Source: Branchipolynoe longqiensis
Taxonomy: Eukaryota > Annelida > Polychaeta > Phyllodocida > Polynoidae
DNA length: 64,000 nt
NCBI GenBank assembly: GCA_030323885.1
Contig: CM059193.1
Coordinates: forward strand, 72,143,543-72,207,542
Reading direction: 5' to 3'
Shown: positions 20,836-31,166 of the stretch, piece after piece
Layout of the letters: each line of letters starts with the position of its first letter
Position numbering within the stretch: the stretch's first letter is position 1
The notes under the pieces: model-generated
Database searches by the model: none
Seen by the model: only the letters and a program-made list of their open reading frames with translations
What the model was told of the DNA's origin: nothing
Translations under genes and position numbers: made by a program

Positions 20836-20939
20836 CCAAGCCAAGTCAATCTAAGGGAATCTGATAATGGTGAAGACCATGGGATCAGAGTTTTGCCAAG
20901 CATGCATAAGGTAGATTAGAATGATCAGCCTAATATATA

Positions 20940-21430
20940 TCAATCAGTAGTTCCGTCCTCTAGTCGAGGGTTGGATGCAATGGTTCTCCACTTGTCCCGA
21001 TGGTGTGCTGTTCTGATACACTATGAATAATTCAAGCCTGTCCAGTGTGAACTATTTGTAAACCATGATCTTCTTGGTCTCCCTCTCCCTCTGCTGCCAT
21101 TCACCTTCCTTTCCAACAATGTACGGTATATTGAACTCTGATGAATGATGTGGCCAAAATAAATAAGTTTCTTTGTCTGTATAGTGGCAAACAAGCTTTT
21201 CTTATTTTTAATTTTTCTGAGGACTTCTTTGTTGGTGATCTTCTTTGTCCATGATATTTTCATCATCCTTCGATAAGTCCACATCTCAAATGCTACTAAA
21301 CGTTTGTACATTTTCTTAGAGATTGTCCATGTCTCAGCCCCATACAATAGAGTAGACCACAGATAACACTGAAGAATATGCTTCCTTGTTTGTATTAATA
21401 TCTTACTTGATGTTAACACTCTATACATTT
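20940..21430 (-). mobile_element. RTE-like LINE 3-prime end
   Basis: A 5-prime-truncated non-LTR retrotransposon in minus orientation. On the plus strand it begins with a TCAATCA tail-like motif, then a short 3-prime UTR and the C-terminal coding fragment at 21021-21428. A second, shorter copy of the same 3-prime end is at 59845-60055. Confidence 0.8.
21021..21428 (-). pseudogene. LINE reverse-transcriptase protein, C-terminal fragment
   Basis: The 135-codon frame carries the post-polymerase region of RTE-type LINE proteins: LLYGAETWT near residue 29, FEMWTYRRMMKISWT, ITNKEVL, YFGHIIHQS and RGRGRPRRSW near the end, closing with a WTGL motif. The catalytic RT domain that should precede it is missing, so the copy is dead. 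The frame itself is intact, so the insertion is fairly recent. Assignment to RTE is by motif resemblance only. Confidence 0.85.
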
Positions 21431-21479
21431 TGGAGAATGTTGTTCGGGCTATTGTTATATATATGCTAATATATATATA

Positions 21480-21531
21480 TATCTCAAAATGGCAGGAACT
21501 AAAAAACCATCGGACTATGCAACTTTAACCT
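21480..21531. mobile_element. GCATAGTC-family end fragment
   Basis: ACCATCGGACTATGCAACTT preceded by CTCAAAATGGCAGG is one terminus of the family. Confidence 0.55.
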
Positions 21532-21585
21532 GACGATACCCATTATCTCCACAGATGGTACACACGATCCGGTGACGTATGTATG

Positions 21586-21910
21586 GCTGGCTTGCTTTGT
21601 TTATTGTTGCTTTACATTCTAGCAACATCTAAGGTCATAATAAGAAGGGTACCAAGTTGTGGCAGTGCACACTCAAGGCGACTTTATAGTGCTTCCCAAC
21701 TGGGAGACCAGGCCGCTGACACCATGACCCGATATCCCATACAGTCACATTGTCCTGATACTTTATGGTAATCCTTGTACTATCCTATTAATTAATGCCC
21801 AGCACCAGGCTGGGTAGTGACATGTATCAATTTGATAAGTCATCGGTTTGACTCGGCTGGGATTCGAATGCCCAACTTTCCGCATGGGAAGCCTGCGCTC
21901 TACCAGATTT
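21586..21910 (-). mobile_element. SINE1
   Basis: Near full-length minus-strand copy: tail side CTAGCAACATCTAAGGTCAT, body TATAGTGCTTCCCAACTGGG, and head GGATTCGAATGCCC as B-box. The head belongs to a variant with 'GCATGGGAAGCCTGCGCTC' instead of the 'CACGGGAGACGGACGCTC' form, which suggests at least two SINE1 subfamilies. Confidence 0.8.
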
Positions 21911-21939
21911 GTCTGTGGGGCGAATTCCGGATCTTTCTC

Positions 21940-21995
<56 letters not shown>
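21940..21995. repeat. (TA)n then (TG)n microsatellite
   Basis: About 40 bp of TA repeat followed by GTGTGTGTGT. Confidence 0.95.
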
Positions 21996-22214
21996 CTCTG
22001 TGTGATTGCTCACGATACAAGGAGCAGCCACAGAAGAAGCAACAGCACATGCCCCTGTTCATTTCCACGTCCCCCCCCCACCTCTCTGTGAGGCCATGTT
22101 AGGTGTGGGGCTGTGTTGGCCCCCTGGCGGGTGTTTGGGTGTACTATCCCACCACACCAAAGAGCCCATCAATATTGCATTGTGCATATTGATGGCTGCC
22201 CCAGGCTGACTTCA

Positions 22215-22615
22215 TAGCCGTGAGCAGCTGGTGAGCAGCTGGTGAGCAGCTGGTGAGCAGCTGGTGAGCAGCTCATGAACAACTTCGTTGGTTTTTGGCG
22301 ATTCACTTCCTCATAACACCTAAGGTCATGTCAGGAAAGGTACCGACTTGTGACAGTGCACACTCATGGCGACTTATTAGTGCTCGTGAGTATCTCGTGA
22401 GCATCTCGTGAACACCTCTGAACAGCTCATGAACAGCTCATGAGCAGCTCGTGAACAGCTCTCGAGCAGCTCCTGAGCATTTCATGAGTAGCTCGTGGTC
22501 ACACCATTGTCAGCTCGTGAGCAGCTCGTGATCACACCATTGTCAGCTCGTGAGCAGTTCGTGAGCTGCTCATGAGCCGCTCGTGAGCAGCTCGTGAGCA
22601 GCTCGTGATGGCGGT
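22215..22615 (+). repeat. GAGCAGCTCGT minisatellite enclosing a SINE1 fragment
   Basis: An 11-12 bp unit, GAGCAGCTGGT or GAGCAGCTCGT, is repeated on both sides of a SINE1 fragment (22290-22385). Two variants, CTGGT and CTCGT, lie on opposite sides of the fragment. The array ends around 22615. Confidence 0.85.
22290..22385 (-). mobile_element. SINE1 3-prime fragment within the minisatellite
   Basis: CACCTAAGGTCATGTCAGG, then CGACTTGTGACAGTGCACAC and CATGGCGACTTATTAGTGCT are minus-strand SINE1 3-prime sequence. It stops abruptly where the minisatellite resumes. Confidence 0.75.
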
Positions 22616-22741
22616 CAAGTGGTCCCGCCCCGCCAACGGCAACAAGGGCCGGTGTGTCTGATGTAATCACTGTGCATGGCCTGTGTGGGCGCTTCCGCAT
22701 TCGGAGTCCATGGTGACTGGGTGCTTGTCCATTAATGTCCA

Positions 22742-22968
22742 TTTCCTAGCCTGCTGCTTGGCATTAATAGGATAGGGTAAGGACTGGTTAGCACAATATC
22801 AGGATAATGTGACTGTGTGGGATATCGGGTCATGCTGCCGGTGGCCTGATTTCCCAATGGGGCAGCACTATAAAAGTTGCCGTGAGTGTCACTGTCACAA
22901 GTCGGTACCCGACATGGTATGACATTAGATGTTGGCAGGACGAAAAACTCCTACAAACAAATATCACC
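22742..22968 (+). mobile_element. SINE1, head missing
   Basis: Plus-strand body and 3-prime end, from CCTAGCCTGCTGCTTGGCAT to GATGTTGGCAGGACG with an A-rich tail. No tRNA-like head precedes it. Confidence 0.8.
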
Positions 22969-23067
22969 ATATCATATTAATGCCAGTTTCAAACCCATCA
23001 CCTCCCGCACGGGAAGCCAGCCAGCGCTCTTACCGTTTCGGTTTTGTGTGTCCAGTTGTGGGGGTTT

Positions 23068-23385
23068 GTGTCGTAGCAACATCTAAGGTCCATATCAGAA
23101 TGGATACCGACCTGTGAAAGTGTGCAGTCATGGTATCTTTGTAGTGTTGTAGACCAAACCGTTGGCACCATGACCCGATATCCCACTCAGTCACATCATC
23201 CCGATACCGAGCAAACCAGTTCTAGTCCTATCCTTATTAATGTCAAGCGCCAGGCTAGGTAGCGACAAGTATCAATTTTGTAAGTCGTTGGTTTGACTCA
23301 CGTGAATCATCTGGGATTCACGCGTCCATCCTTCCGCACCGGAAACCTGCACGGATAACCGATTCGGCCACCGCGGCCGGTGGCT
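23068..23385 (-). mobile_element. SINE1 (variant head)
   Basis: Minus-strand copy from GTAGCAACATCTAAGGTCCA to a head ending ATTCGGCCACCGCGGCCGG. The B-box is degraded. Confidence 0.75.
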
Positions 23386-23397
23386 CGTGCGGGACAA

Positions 23398-23615
23398 GCC
23401 TCCCCCCCCCCCCCCACTGATGGCCCTATTATACCCGCCATTGCCCGAGCCGCTGGCCGATCTCCATGTACTACTCACAGTTTTTGTCCGCGCTGACTGG
23501 GAGGGGGACTCAACTGTATGCATGCACAGGGACATGGAATATTCAGCGCGTCATCTTTCAGCTATTCATGCTCCCCTGGTGGGTTTGTGTTTGTGTTTGT
23601 GTTTGTGTTTGTTGT
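23398..23615. repeat. Poly-C tract and (GTGTTT)n
   Basis: A run of C at 23401-23415 and about six units of GTGTTT at 23584-23612, with unassigned sequence between. Confidence 0.8.
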
Positions 23616-23759
23616 TCAGCGCACCGTATGTCAGTCTGAGACCAGCTCTCTGAAATCACACAGGAACTTGTGTGATGAGAGTGCGGAGAGAACAGCCAGA
23701 GCAGGATTGAACTCATTATTTATAGCAAAGATATATGTATTTTAGTTGCCTGATTGTCT

Positions 23760-24072
23760 TTGTTGTTGTTTTACGTCCTAGCAACACCTAAGGTCATATC
23801 AGCTCGGGCACCGACTTGTGACAGTGCGCATTCATGCTGACTTTTTAGTGTTGCCCCACTGGGAGACCAGGCCACTGGCACCAGGAACCGATATCCCACT
23901 CAGTCACATTACTGCGACACTGCGCTAACCAGTCCTTGTCCTATCCTGTTAATGCAGAGTACCAGTCTAGGTAGCGACAAGTATCAATTTGATAGGACAG
24001 TGGTTTGACCTGAAATCTTGACCTTTCGTACGGGAAGCCTACGCACTACAGCTTTTGCCACCGCGTCCGGTA
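23760..24072 (-). mobile_element. SINE1 (variant head)
   Basis: Minus-strand copy with a GTTGTTGTTTTACGTCCTAG tail side, body TGCCCCACTGGGAGACC and a head with GGGAAGCCTACGCACTAC. The B-box is eroded. Confidence 0.8.
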
Positions 24073-24074
24073 AG

Positions 24075-24160
24075 GTCGATTATAAAAATCAACCTAATAA
24101 ATATATCTTTGAAAGAAATGTCGGAAACTCAAAACAATCACATGCATCTTTAATTTAAAA
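24075..24160. mobile_element. GCATAGTC-family end fragment
   Basis: AGGTCGATTATAAAAATCAA then TCGGAAACTCAAAACAATC is diverged family sequence close to one terminus. Confidence 0.5.
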
Positions 24161-24170
24161 GCTACGCTGA

Positions 24171-24470
24171 ACTATGTGGCAGAGTGGTTAGAGTGTCAGA
24201 CTTTTTTCTAGGTCGCACTCCTAACCTGAAGGTTGGTGGTTCGATTCCCCATGCCCCCATCTCTGCCAATTTGGATTTCCACCGCTGTGTATAACTTACA
24301 GCGACATCTAAGGTCAGTTGCTCTCATACCATGTCTATGTGGTGTGGGAGGTTAAAAATCCCTTGGGTGTGTAAAAGTGTAGGCTCGGGCTTTCTATCGA
24401 CAAACTGTCTAATGGTGAAAACAAGCCTATTCAGGCTTATCCATAATAGGCAGTATAAATCTTCAAAAAA
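24171..24470 (+). mobile_element. SINE2, copy 1
   Basis: A second tRNA-derived SINE family of about 300 bp. The A-box-like region is TGTGGCAGAGTGGTTAGAGT (24175-24194) and the B-box is GGTGGTTCGATTCCCC (about 24236-24251). The body contains CCAATTTGGATTTCCACCGC, ACCATGTCTATGTGGTGTGG and GGCTTTCTATCGACAAACTG, ending AGGCAGTATAAATCTTC and an A-rich tail. Confidence 0.8.
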
Positions 24471-24654
24471 AGACGAAAAAAACTAAAAAAACTCTGAATT
24501 ACTTGTAGCTTATAATCACTAGCAAAATGAATGTAAATGAGGGTTCTCAACTATGTTTTAAATGAGGATTATTATATTGGCTAAAAGCTATTTATTTTAG
24601 TGGAAACAAGAGGTTGTTTTTTTTCTCAGCGCTTGGAGACTGGCTGTGCAGCAC
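24471..24654. other. Short AT-rich sequence, nothing recognised
   Basis: Lies between SINE2 copy 1 and a GCATAGTC fragment. No ORF. Confidence 0.4.
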
Positions 24655-24740
24655 CTTTAATACTAGCTGGAAATTGCATAGTCCGATGGTTTTGAGGTTT
24701 CATCATTTTCTGAGATAAACATATTAGATTGATTCCAATA
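24655..24740. mobile_element. GCATAGTC-family end fragment
   Basis: AAATTGCATAGTCCGATGGT then TTCATCATTTTCTGAGATAA is one terminus plus adjoining interior. It is cut off where SINE2 copy 2 begins. Confidence 0.6.
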
Positions 24741-24746
24741 ATCGTG

Positions 24747-25062
24747 TTCTCTATGGGAGAGTTGTTAGAGTGTCTGACTTTTTTCTCAGTCGGGCTCCTA
24801 ATCTGCAGGTCGGTGGTTTGATTCCCCATGCACCCCCCACCCCCACCACCTCTGCCAATTTGGATTTCCACCACTGTGTATAATTTACAGCATCATCAAA
24901 GGCTGTTTGCTCTCATACCATGTCTATGTGGTGTGGGAGGTTAAAAATCCCTTGGGTCGGTAAAAGGGTAGGCTCGGGCTTTCTATCGACAAACTGTCTA
25001 ATGGTGAGAACAAGACTATTCAGACTTATCTATGATAGGCAGTATAAATCTTCAAGAAAAAA
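24747..25062 (+). mobile_element. SINE2, copy 2
   Basis: Same structure as 24171-24470: ATGGGAGAGTTGTTAGAGTG, B-box GGTGGTTTGATTCCCC, CCAATTTGGATTTCCACCAC, GGCTTTCTATCGACAAACTG, and an A-rich tail at 25050-25062. A CACCCCCCACCCCCACC expansion distinguishes it from copy 1. Confidence 0.8.
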
Positions 25063-25067
25063 AAATC

Positions 25068-25426
25068 TTAAAGTTGCACAGTGCGATGGTTCTGAGTTTT
25101 CATATTTTTCTTAGATAAACATATCAGGTTGATCACTATAATCTACCTTACTTTAATTTGAAGTAACTATCACTTTAAATAGCTAAGCTTTGAGATATAT
25201 TTGAAGAATAAAGATGTCAAATTAATTTTGGAAAGCATGCCAAAACTCTGACACCAACAGTTTCTACATGAACATGTTCCATTGGATTTCCTCACTATTC
25301 CCTTTTATTTTCTAACAAATCTTTAATAGTACATGCACCAGTATCTACATTACATATGTAGAATCAAATCTAGATTAGTTTTTCTTCAAAGTTTGATATT
25401 TTCATCTGACTATGCAGCTTTAAATA
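25068..25426. mobile_element. GCATAGTC-family MITE, near-complete
   Basis: Begins TTAAAGTTGCACAGTGCGAT and ends CATCTGACTATGCAGCTTTAA, inverted termini of about 20 bp. The interior is in the family order. Confidence 0.75.
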
Positions 25427-25744
25427 AGTTGGTAAAACTGTCGCTCATATACGGCTTTACCGAGGCGTTGTCCATAATGCATGTTGTCATGACATTCACA
25501 CAAATGCACCAGATAGGCCACATTCAATATAGCCGGAACACCTGGGCTGTGATTTACCTGCCAATCCTCCTCCAGTGTTATCAGCTCCTACAGGTGTGGC
25601 TGTTTGTCCTCTCACCTGTCCACTCACCTGTCCTCTCACCTGTCTACAGGTGGCAGTAATGGACATATGCGCAATTGAATATGGTGCTTGGTTTACTGAT
25701 GAATCCTATCCAAAATCAAACAAATCGGCTATAAATAATATATA

Positions 25745-26259
25745 CAGTATAACCCCGTTAAACCAAGCTCGGTTAAACGAAATGATCGGTTAATCCAAAC
25801 TTTTTCCGGCGGCACGGCAAAGTACTACCATTTATCATATAAAAAAGTTTGTTAAACCAACATTGGTTAATCCAAATTATCGGTTAATCTAAAGAAGATT
25901 TTCGGACCCCAGGGCACTTCCAGTACGTTTAAACCAAACTTTCATGTGGTTATAAGGTCACCTCAGACCCCACTGACTTTTTTTATATGATAAATGGTAG
26001 TATTTTGCCAGGCCGCCGAAAAAAGTTTGGATTAAATGATTGTTTGGCTTAACCAAGCTTGGTTTAAGGGGTTATACTGTATACACATACAAAACAATAA
26101 TCAAAGTGTCCACATACATTGTATATTACATTCATAATGCACCTGGATTTTTGCCAAAGCCAAGTCAAAGTCAAAGCCAAAGCTATGCTGAACCAATGAT
26201 TGGTTAATCCAAACAAATGTCTAGGGTCCCTTCAAGTTTAGGTTAACGGGGTTATACTG
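25745..26259 (+). mobile_element. TTAAACC composite MITE, copy 4 (A then B)
   Basis: Starts CAGTATAACCCCGTTAAACC, with an internal terminus GGGGTTATACTG at 26079 and an outer terminus ending TAACGGGGTTATACTG at 26259. TA lies on both sides. It is about 515 bp long, almost the same as copy 3. Confidence 0.85.
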
Positions 26260-27324
26260 TACAGTTATTTACTGAATAGGATTTTTCACTTTTTTCATAC
26301 ATTGTGATTACATATTCACAAGTAAAACATATAGTGTTCCACTCCAAAGATTGTATAAGACTTTTGATATATCATCTGGGGTACCAAACTAAACAAATTC
26401 CAACCGATTTCGTTTCTGTTGCAATTAGTGGTGGCTTTTGTGAAAATATAGCTAATTTGACTGGATTAATTCACATATTGTCTTTTAGGTTATGGTGAAT
26501 TTTCATAGTTCGATGGATTTGAGTTTGCCCTATTTTGTGGGATGAATATCTTAGGTTAATGGTTATAGTCTACAATACTTTAGTTTGAAGGAAATTTGAT
26601 TATAAATAGATAATAAGAATAGCAATGCTTAGGACCGACCCCACACCCCCGCCCACATTAGTAGAAATTACGAAACTGTCTATAGACTGGGCGCTGAAAA
26701 CCATAGAAATACATGCTGAAAACGGCGTCGACGGCAAAACAAAGACATACGCTTGATTTCATTCAAAATTAATAGAAATACATAACAATTTGGCATAGAC
26801 ATGGAAGTTTGGAATTACAAACTCATCTATTGACATACATATAAATGCTCGGAGAATTATTGATTTATTATTATGCAATTCAACACCAGTATATTAGTAA
26901 CCAATCGCTGACCCCGAATAATGTAAATATGGGCTTAATGCCTTGACAGCCTCGCCGCAGTATATCGACGAGCGATTTCCGTTTCCGTTTGCTGGATTTG
27001 AATTATTCAACACGAGTATACAAATGGTGGCACCCATACAGTGCTATTTCCGTTTCCGTTTGCAGGATTTTGGTGGTTTCATTTTCCACTTCTATGAGTA
27101 TGCGTATTGTCTATGTGTATATGCATACGTTTTAGTCCTTAGCCTCCCCAGAGGGTGGGTCGGAAATATTGGGGATATTTGAAGTAAAAAAATCTATTTT
27201 CTGTGTGTGCATGTCGAAGTTTTGGATACCATAGTCTTTAGCAGAAACAGGTTCTATTAAGTAAACTTAGAATTCATTCAGTACAGCAATAACTGTTTAC
27301 TGACTGCACCAATATTTAAGTTTG
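26260..27324. other. Mostly unique sequence with one GCATAGTC fragment
   Basis: A diverged GCATAGTC-family piece is visible at about 26498-26610 (TTCATAGTTCGATGGATTTG). The rest is AT-rich and unassigned, with no convincing ORF. GATTTCCGTTTCCGTTTGC-like words occur twice near 26977 and 27046. Confidence 0.5.
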
Positions 27325-27327
27325 ATC

Positions 27328-27378
27328 CGTCCTGATATGACCTTAGATGTTGCCAGGACGTAAAACAACAACAATAAG
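27328..27378 (+). mobile_element. SINE1 3-prime end fragment
   Basis: TCCTGATATGACCTTAGATG, TTGCCAGGACGTAAAAC and an AAC tail. Only about 50 bp. Confidence 0.7.
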
Positions 27379-27486
27379 CACCCCTTTAAGTTGGTTAATA
27401 TCTAGGTGAAGGTGTGGTTTAGGAAGTGTGGTGCTTTAATCGGACTATGCACCTTTAAGCTATGGTTCATCTGATTCTCATTCAAT

Positions 27487-28154
27487 ATGGTGAATTAAAG
27501 CTGCATAGTCAGATGAAACATCAATTTTTCAAAAGCAAAGCAAATTATCTAGATTTAACCATACATATCTAACTTAGATACTGATCAACTTATTACGCAT
27601 TTGTTGCTGGATAGAAGGGTTTGTTTGTTGTTTGTTTGTTGTTGTTTTATGTCCTAGCAACATCTAAGGTCATATCAGGATGGGTACCGACTTGTGACAG
27701 TGCGCAGTCATGGCAACTTTATAGTGCTGTCCCACTGGGAAACCAGGCCGCCGGCACCATGACCTGGTATCCCACTCAGTCACATTATACTGACACTGAG
27801 CACACCAGTCCTTGCCCTTTCCTAATAATGCCGAGCGCCTGGCTAGGAAGCGACAGGACTCGGACCAGGATTCGAACCCACGACCCCACGATCTACCAGC
27901 ACGGGAGACGGACGCTCTAACTCATTCGGCCATCCCGTCTGGTCCGATAGAAGGGAATACTGAGTCAATTTACTGCTGAAGCCCTTAATATGAGAGTTTT
28001 GGCACTCACTTCAAATATTTCAAAAGTTAGCCATTTAACATACAAGTCACTTCAAACTAAGATAAGGTAGATTATAAAAATCGATTTAATATATTTATAA
28101 ATCTTCTTTTTTAAATGTCAGAAATTCAAAGCCATCGAACTATGCAACTTTAAG
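27487..28154. mobile_element. GCATAGTC-family MITE split by SINE1
   Basis: Left terminus TTAAAGCTGCATAGTCAGAT, right terminus GAACTATGCAACTTTAA. A SINE1 with its target-site duplication interrupts it at 27610-27955. Removing the insertion leaves a contiguous family copy of about 330 bp. Confidence 0.8.
27620..27945 (-). mobile_element. SINE1, full-length (326 bp) with TSD
   Basis: Minus-strand copy running from the GTTT/GTT tail through GTCCTAGCAACATCTAAGGT, the body, B-box GGATTCGAACCC, and the head CATTCGGCCATCCCGTCTGG. A perfect 10-bp duplication GATAGAAGGG flanks it at 27610-27619 and 27946-27955. The target is the GCATAGTC MITE. About 25 bp are missing near the AAGCGACAGG segment. Confidence 0.9.
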
Positions 28155-28389
28155 TACCCGAAAGGTAAGTTACTTTCATTTGTCTCTCCTTTTATTTCGT
28201 GAGATTTGCCGGTGAATTGTTGGTTAAGTTGGGTCCGGCGGAAAGTGTACAGGTGTGGTAGTAATGTGTGGATAAGAGTGGGCTATAATTGGAGGCACTA
28301 CTTCCGGTCTGTTACATTATCCTGGTAATTAGTTGCTATCGAATATCCTCAGCAAGCATGGCAGCAGACAGACTGCATAAAGATTGGTT
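28155..28389. other. No feature recognised
   Basis: Unique sequence without an ORF or family match. Confidence 0.4.
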
Positions 28390-28691
28390 GGTTTGTTGTT
28401 GGGAGTTTTACGTCCTGGCAACATCTAAGGACAGGTACCGACTTGTGACAGTGCACACTCATACCGACTTTATGGTGCTGCTCCACTGGGGAATCAGGAT
28501 GCCAGCACCATGACCCAATATCCCACTCAATCACATTATCCTGACACTGAGCTAACCAGTCCTTGGCCTATCCTATTAATGCCAAGTGCCAGGCTAGGAA
28601 ACAACAAGTATCAATTTTTACATCATTGGTTTGACTCGACCTCGAAAACGGGAGGTGGACGCTCAAATCATTCGGCCATCCTGTCTGGTCG
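28390..28691 (-). mobile_element. SINE1
   Basis: Minus-strand copy from GTTTTACGTCCTGGCAACATC to CATTCGGCCATCCTGTCTGG. The B-box part of the head is deleted (GACTCGACCTCGAAAACGGG). Confidence 0.8.
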
Positions 28692-28710
28692 ACGGAATGA
28701 CAAACTAGTA

Positions 28711-29216
28711 CAGTATAAGCCCGTTAAACCAAACTTGAAGGGACCCTAGAAAATTTGTTTGGATTAACCAATCATTGGTTTAACCGAGCTTTGGCTTTGA
28801 ATTTGACTTTGAGTAAGCGTCTATTGCACATGTAATATACAATGTATGTGCACACTTTGATTATTGTTTTTTATGTATACATGTACAGTAAGACTGTTAA
28901 ACCAAGCTTGGTTAAACCAAACGATCGGTTAATTCAAACTTTTGTCAGTGGCCCGGCAAAATACTACCATTTATCGTATAAAAAAGTCAGTGGGGTCTCA
29001 GATGACCTTATAACCACATGAATGTTTGGTTTAACCATACCGGAGTGGCCTGGGGTCCAACAATTTTGTTTGGATTAACCAATAATTTGGATTAACCGAC
29101 TTTGGTTTAACCAATTTTTTTATATGATAAATGGTAGTATTTTGCTGGGCCGCTGAACAAAGTTTGGATAACTGATCGTTTGGTTTAACCGAGCTTTGTT
29201 TAACGGGGTTGTGCTG
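28711..29216 (-). mobile_element. TTAAACC composite MITE, copy 5 (B then A)
   Basis: Starts CAGTATAAGCCCGTTAAACC, with an internal terminus CAGTAAGACTGTTAAACC at 28886, and ends TTAACGGGGTTGTGCTG. TA occurs on both sides (28709-28710 and 29217-29218). It has the same B-A order as copy 2. Confidence 0.85.
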
Positions 29217-29344
29217 TATTCAGGTAGAAACACGACGTCATGCGACGCAGCAGACTGTGTTATATTGTATCACAAACAACTTACAATTATTTTTATCTCA
29301 AGCACCGATGGTATCTATCACTGCATCATTCTTGTATCAATTGC

Positions 29345-29395
29345 CGTCCTGATATGACCTTAGATGTTGCTAGGACGTAAAACAACAACAAACAA
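29345..29395 (+). mobile_element. SINE1 3-prime end fragment
   Basis: CCGTCCTGATATGACCTTAG then GATGTTGCTAGGACGTAAAAC and an AAC tail. Confidence 0.7.
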
Positions 29396-29457
29396 ATGTA
29401 TCAATTGAGTTTGTTTATTGGGGTTTTACATCCTGGTACTTCGCTTGCAAGCATGGT

Positions 29458-29690
29458 GCTTATTGGCCTGGCGCTCGGCATTATTAGGATAGGGCAAGGA
29501 TTGGTTAGCTCAGTGTCAGGATAATGTGACTGAGTGGGATATCGGGTCATGGTGCCAGTGGACTGATTTCCTAGCAAGGCAGCACTATAAGTATAAAGTC
29601 ACTATGAGTGGCGCACTGTCATTAGTCGATACCCATTCTTATTTGCCCTTAGATGTTGCCAGGATGTAAAACTTACAACCAATCAACAGG
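29458..29690 (+). mobile_element. SINE1, head missing
   Basis: Plus-strand body from GCCTGGCGCTCGGCATTATT to CAGGATGTAAAAC. It carries a small duplication of TATAAG at the GCAGCACTATAAGTATAAAG position. Confidence 0.8.
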
Positions 29691-29797
29691 CCAGCCAAGT
29701 ATGGAGGGGGGGGGGGAGGGCGAGGGGCAGGAAGGCGGGCAGGCAGGACACAACAGAGCTTATTAAACGCGATAAAGGTTTTATTAGTAACCTGATA

Positions 29798-29989
29798 CAG
29801 TAAAACCTCTCTAACCGACCACCTCCACAGATCGACCACTCCCCTACCGATCGCTTTATTTGCGTCCCAAACGATTGCCCATCCAATACCATTGTAACGA
29901 TAAAAAAAAAACTCCCTAAACCGACTATCTCCTTAAATGGACCAGCTAAGGTCGGTCCCATGGTCGGTCGATGTAGAGAGGTTTTACTG
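29798..29989 (+). mobile_element. Pogo/Tigger-like MITE (CAGTAAAACCTC), copy 2
   Basis: CAGTAAAACCTCTCTAACCG at the left and GTAGAGAGGTTTTACTG at the right. The interior is a diverged reverse complement of 2380-2557. It is followed by a TA/TATACA microsatellite to about 30065. Confidence 0.8.
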
Positions 29990-30025
29990 TATATATATAC
30001 TTATACACACATATATACATATAAG

Positions 30026-30065
<40 letters not shown>

Positions 30066-30066
<1 letters not shown>

Positions 30067-30295
30067 AAGTGACACAGCTATGACCAGCTTATTCTCCCGA
30101 ACACAATCCCTGCCTCTAATAGGCTGCATATTGCGTGAGGCGTCAGGTTGTCCCCGCACACTGAACACTTCGCCATCTAACGTAACTCTACCCGGACATG
30201 CGCAATGAGCCAGTTGACACCTTGTCAGCTGCCCGAACAGACAGGCGGGTAAGCGAAGAGTGCTGTAAATGGACGCTCGAAAAGCTTCATCGACA
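30066..30295. other. Unassigned sequence
   Basis: No ORF or repeat family recognised. Confidence 0.4.
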
Positions 30296-30560
30296 CACCA
30301 GAGAGGATGGCCAAATGAGTTGAGCGCCCGCCTCCCATTTTCGGAGATCGTGGGATTCGAAGCAACGGGTCCAAACTCTGGTCGAGTCAAAGCAATGACA
30401 TAAAAGGTTATACTTGTCGCTTCCTAGCCTGGTGTTCGGCATTAATATAATAGGATAGGGCAAGGACTGGTTGAATCAGTGTCAGGATAATATGACTGAG
30501 TGGTGTATCAGGTCATGGTACTGGTGGCCTACTCTCCCAGTGGGGCAGCACTATAACTGC
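30296..30560 (+). mobile_element. SINE1, truncated at the 3-prime end
   Basis: Plus-strand head GAGGATGGCCAAATGAGTTG and body to GGGGCAGCACTATAACTGCC. It is truncated there and followed by GGCTTGTTGTTTGGTTG. Confidence 0.75.
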
Positions 30561-30589
30561 CATTCGGCTGGCTTGTTGTTTGGTTGTTA

Positions 30590-30665
30590 TTGATGCTGAG
30601 CGCCAGGCTAGGAAGCGACAAGTATAAATTAAATAAGTCATTGGGTTGACTCAACCGGGAACCAG
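30590..30665 (-). mobile_element. SINE1 middle fragment
   Basis: GATGCTGAGCGCCAGGCTAG and GAAGCGACAAGTATAAATT in minus orientation, directly after the plus-strand copy. This is a rearranged junction. Confidence 0.6.
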
Positions 30666-30764
30666 TGGATTTTATTAACTCAATTCAATGCAGTGTGTCA
30701 GTGTTGTGGCTCCTACATCCTTATGAGGCCCCGTATTTCGATGTGAACAACAAATTTATTTTGC

Positions 30765-30920
30765 AACATTTCCACTTCAAGTATCTCAAACGTTTTTCCA
30801 TTTGTCATCAAAGGTACTTGAAAACTAAGGTAATTTAACCTATAAAGATCAGCCTAAAATAGTACTTTGCAAAACTATGCTAGAAACCTGAAACTATTAG
30901 ATCATGCAACTTATTTGTCT
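30765..30920. mobile_element. GCATAGTC-family fragment
   Basis: CCACTTCAAGTATCTCAAAC, then AAACTAAGGTAATTTAACC and TTAGATCATGCAACTTATTT, a diverged end. Confidence 0.5.
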
Positions 30921-30923
30921 TTC

Positions 30924-31166
30924 TTAAGGCCCTGACACACTATGCCGTATAGCCTCAGGGTATGCCGATGTATCTGTTTTTATGCCAACACATTGGTGTA
31001 CGCTGAGATACGTTATGAGTACATTTGGCATAAGTAGTGTTCGTTAAGAGCACACTGGTAAATGCTGTCATATGGCATCGAACGCCAAGGCGCCGAAAAC
31101 TTGTGAAATTTATTTCATACGTTGAGCACACCCTGATGCAATACGCCATATTGTTACAGGCCTTAA
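30924..31166. mobile_element. GTCACAC-type TIR element, 243 bp
   Basis: Left end TTAAGGCCCTGACACACTAT, right end ATATTGTTACAGGCCTTAA, inverted with a few mismatches. The TIR continues GCCGTAT / ATACGCC. No coding capacity. Related ends occur at 360-886. Confidence 0.7.
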
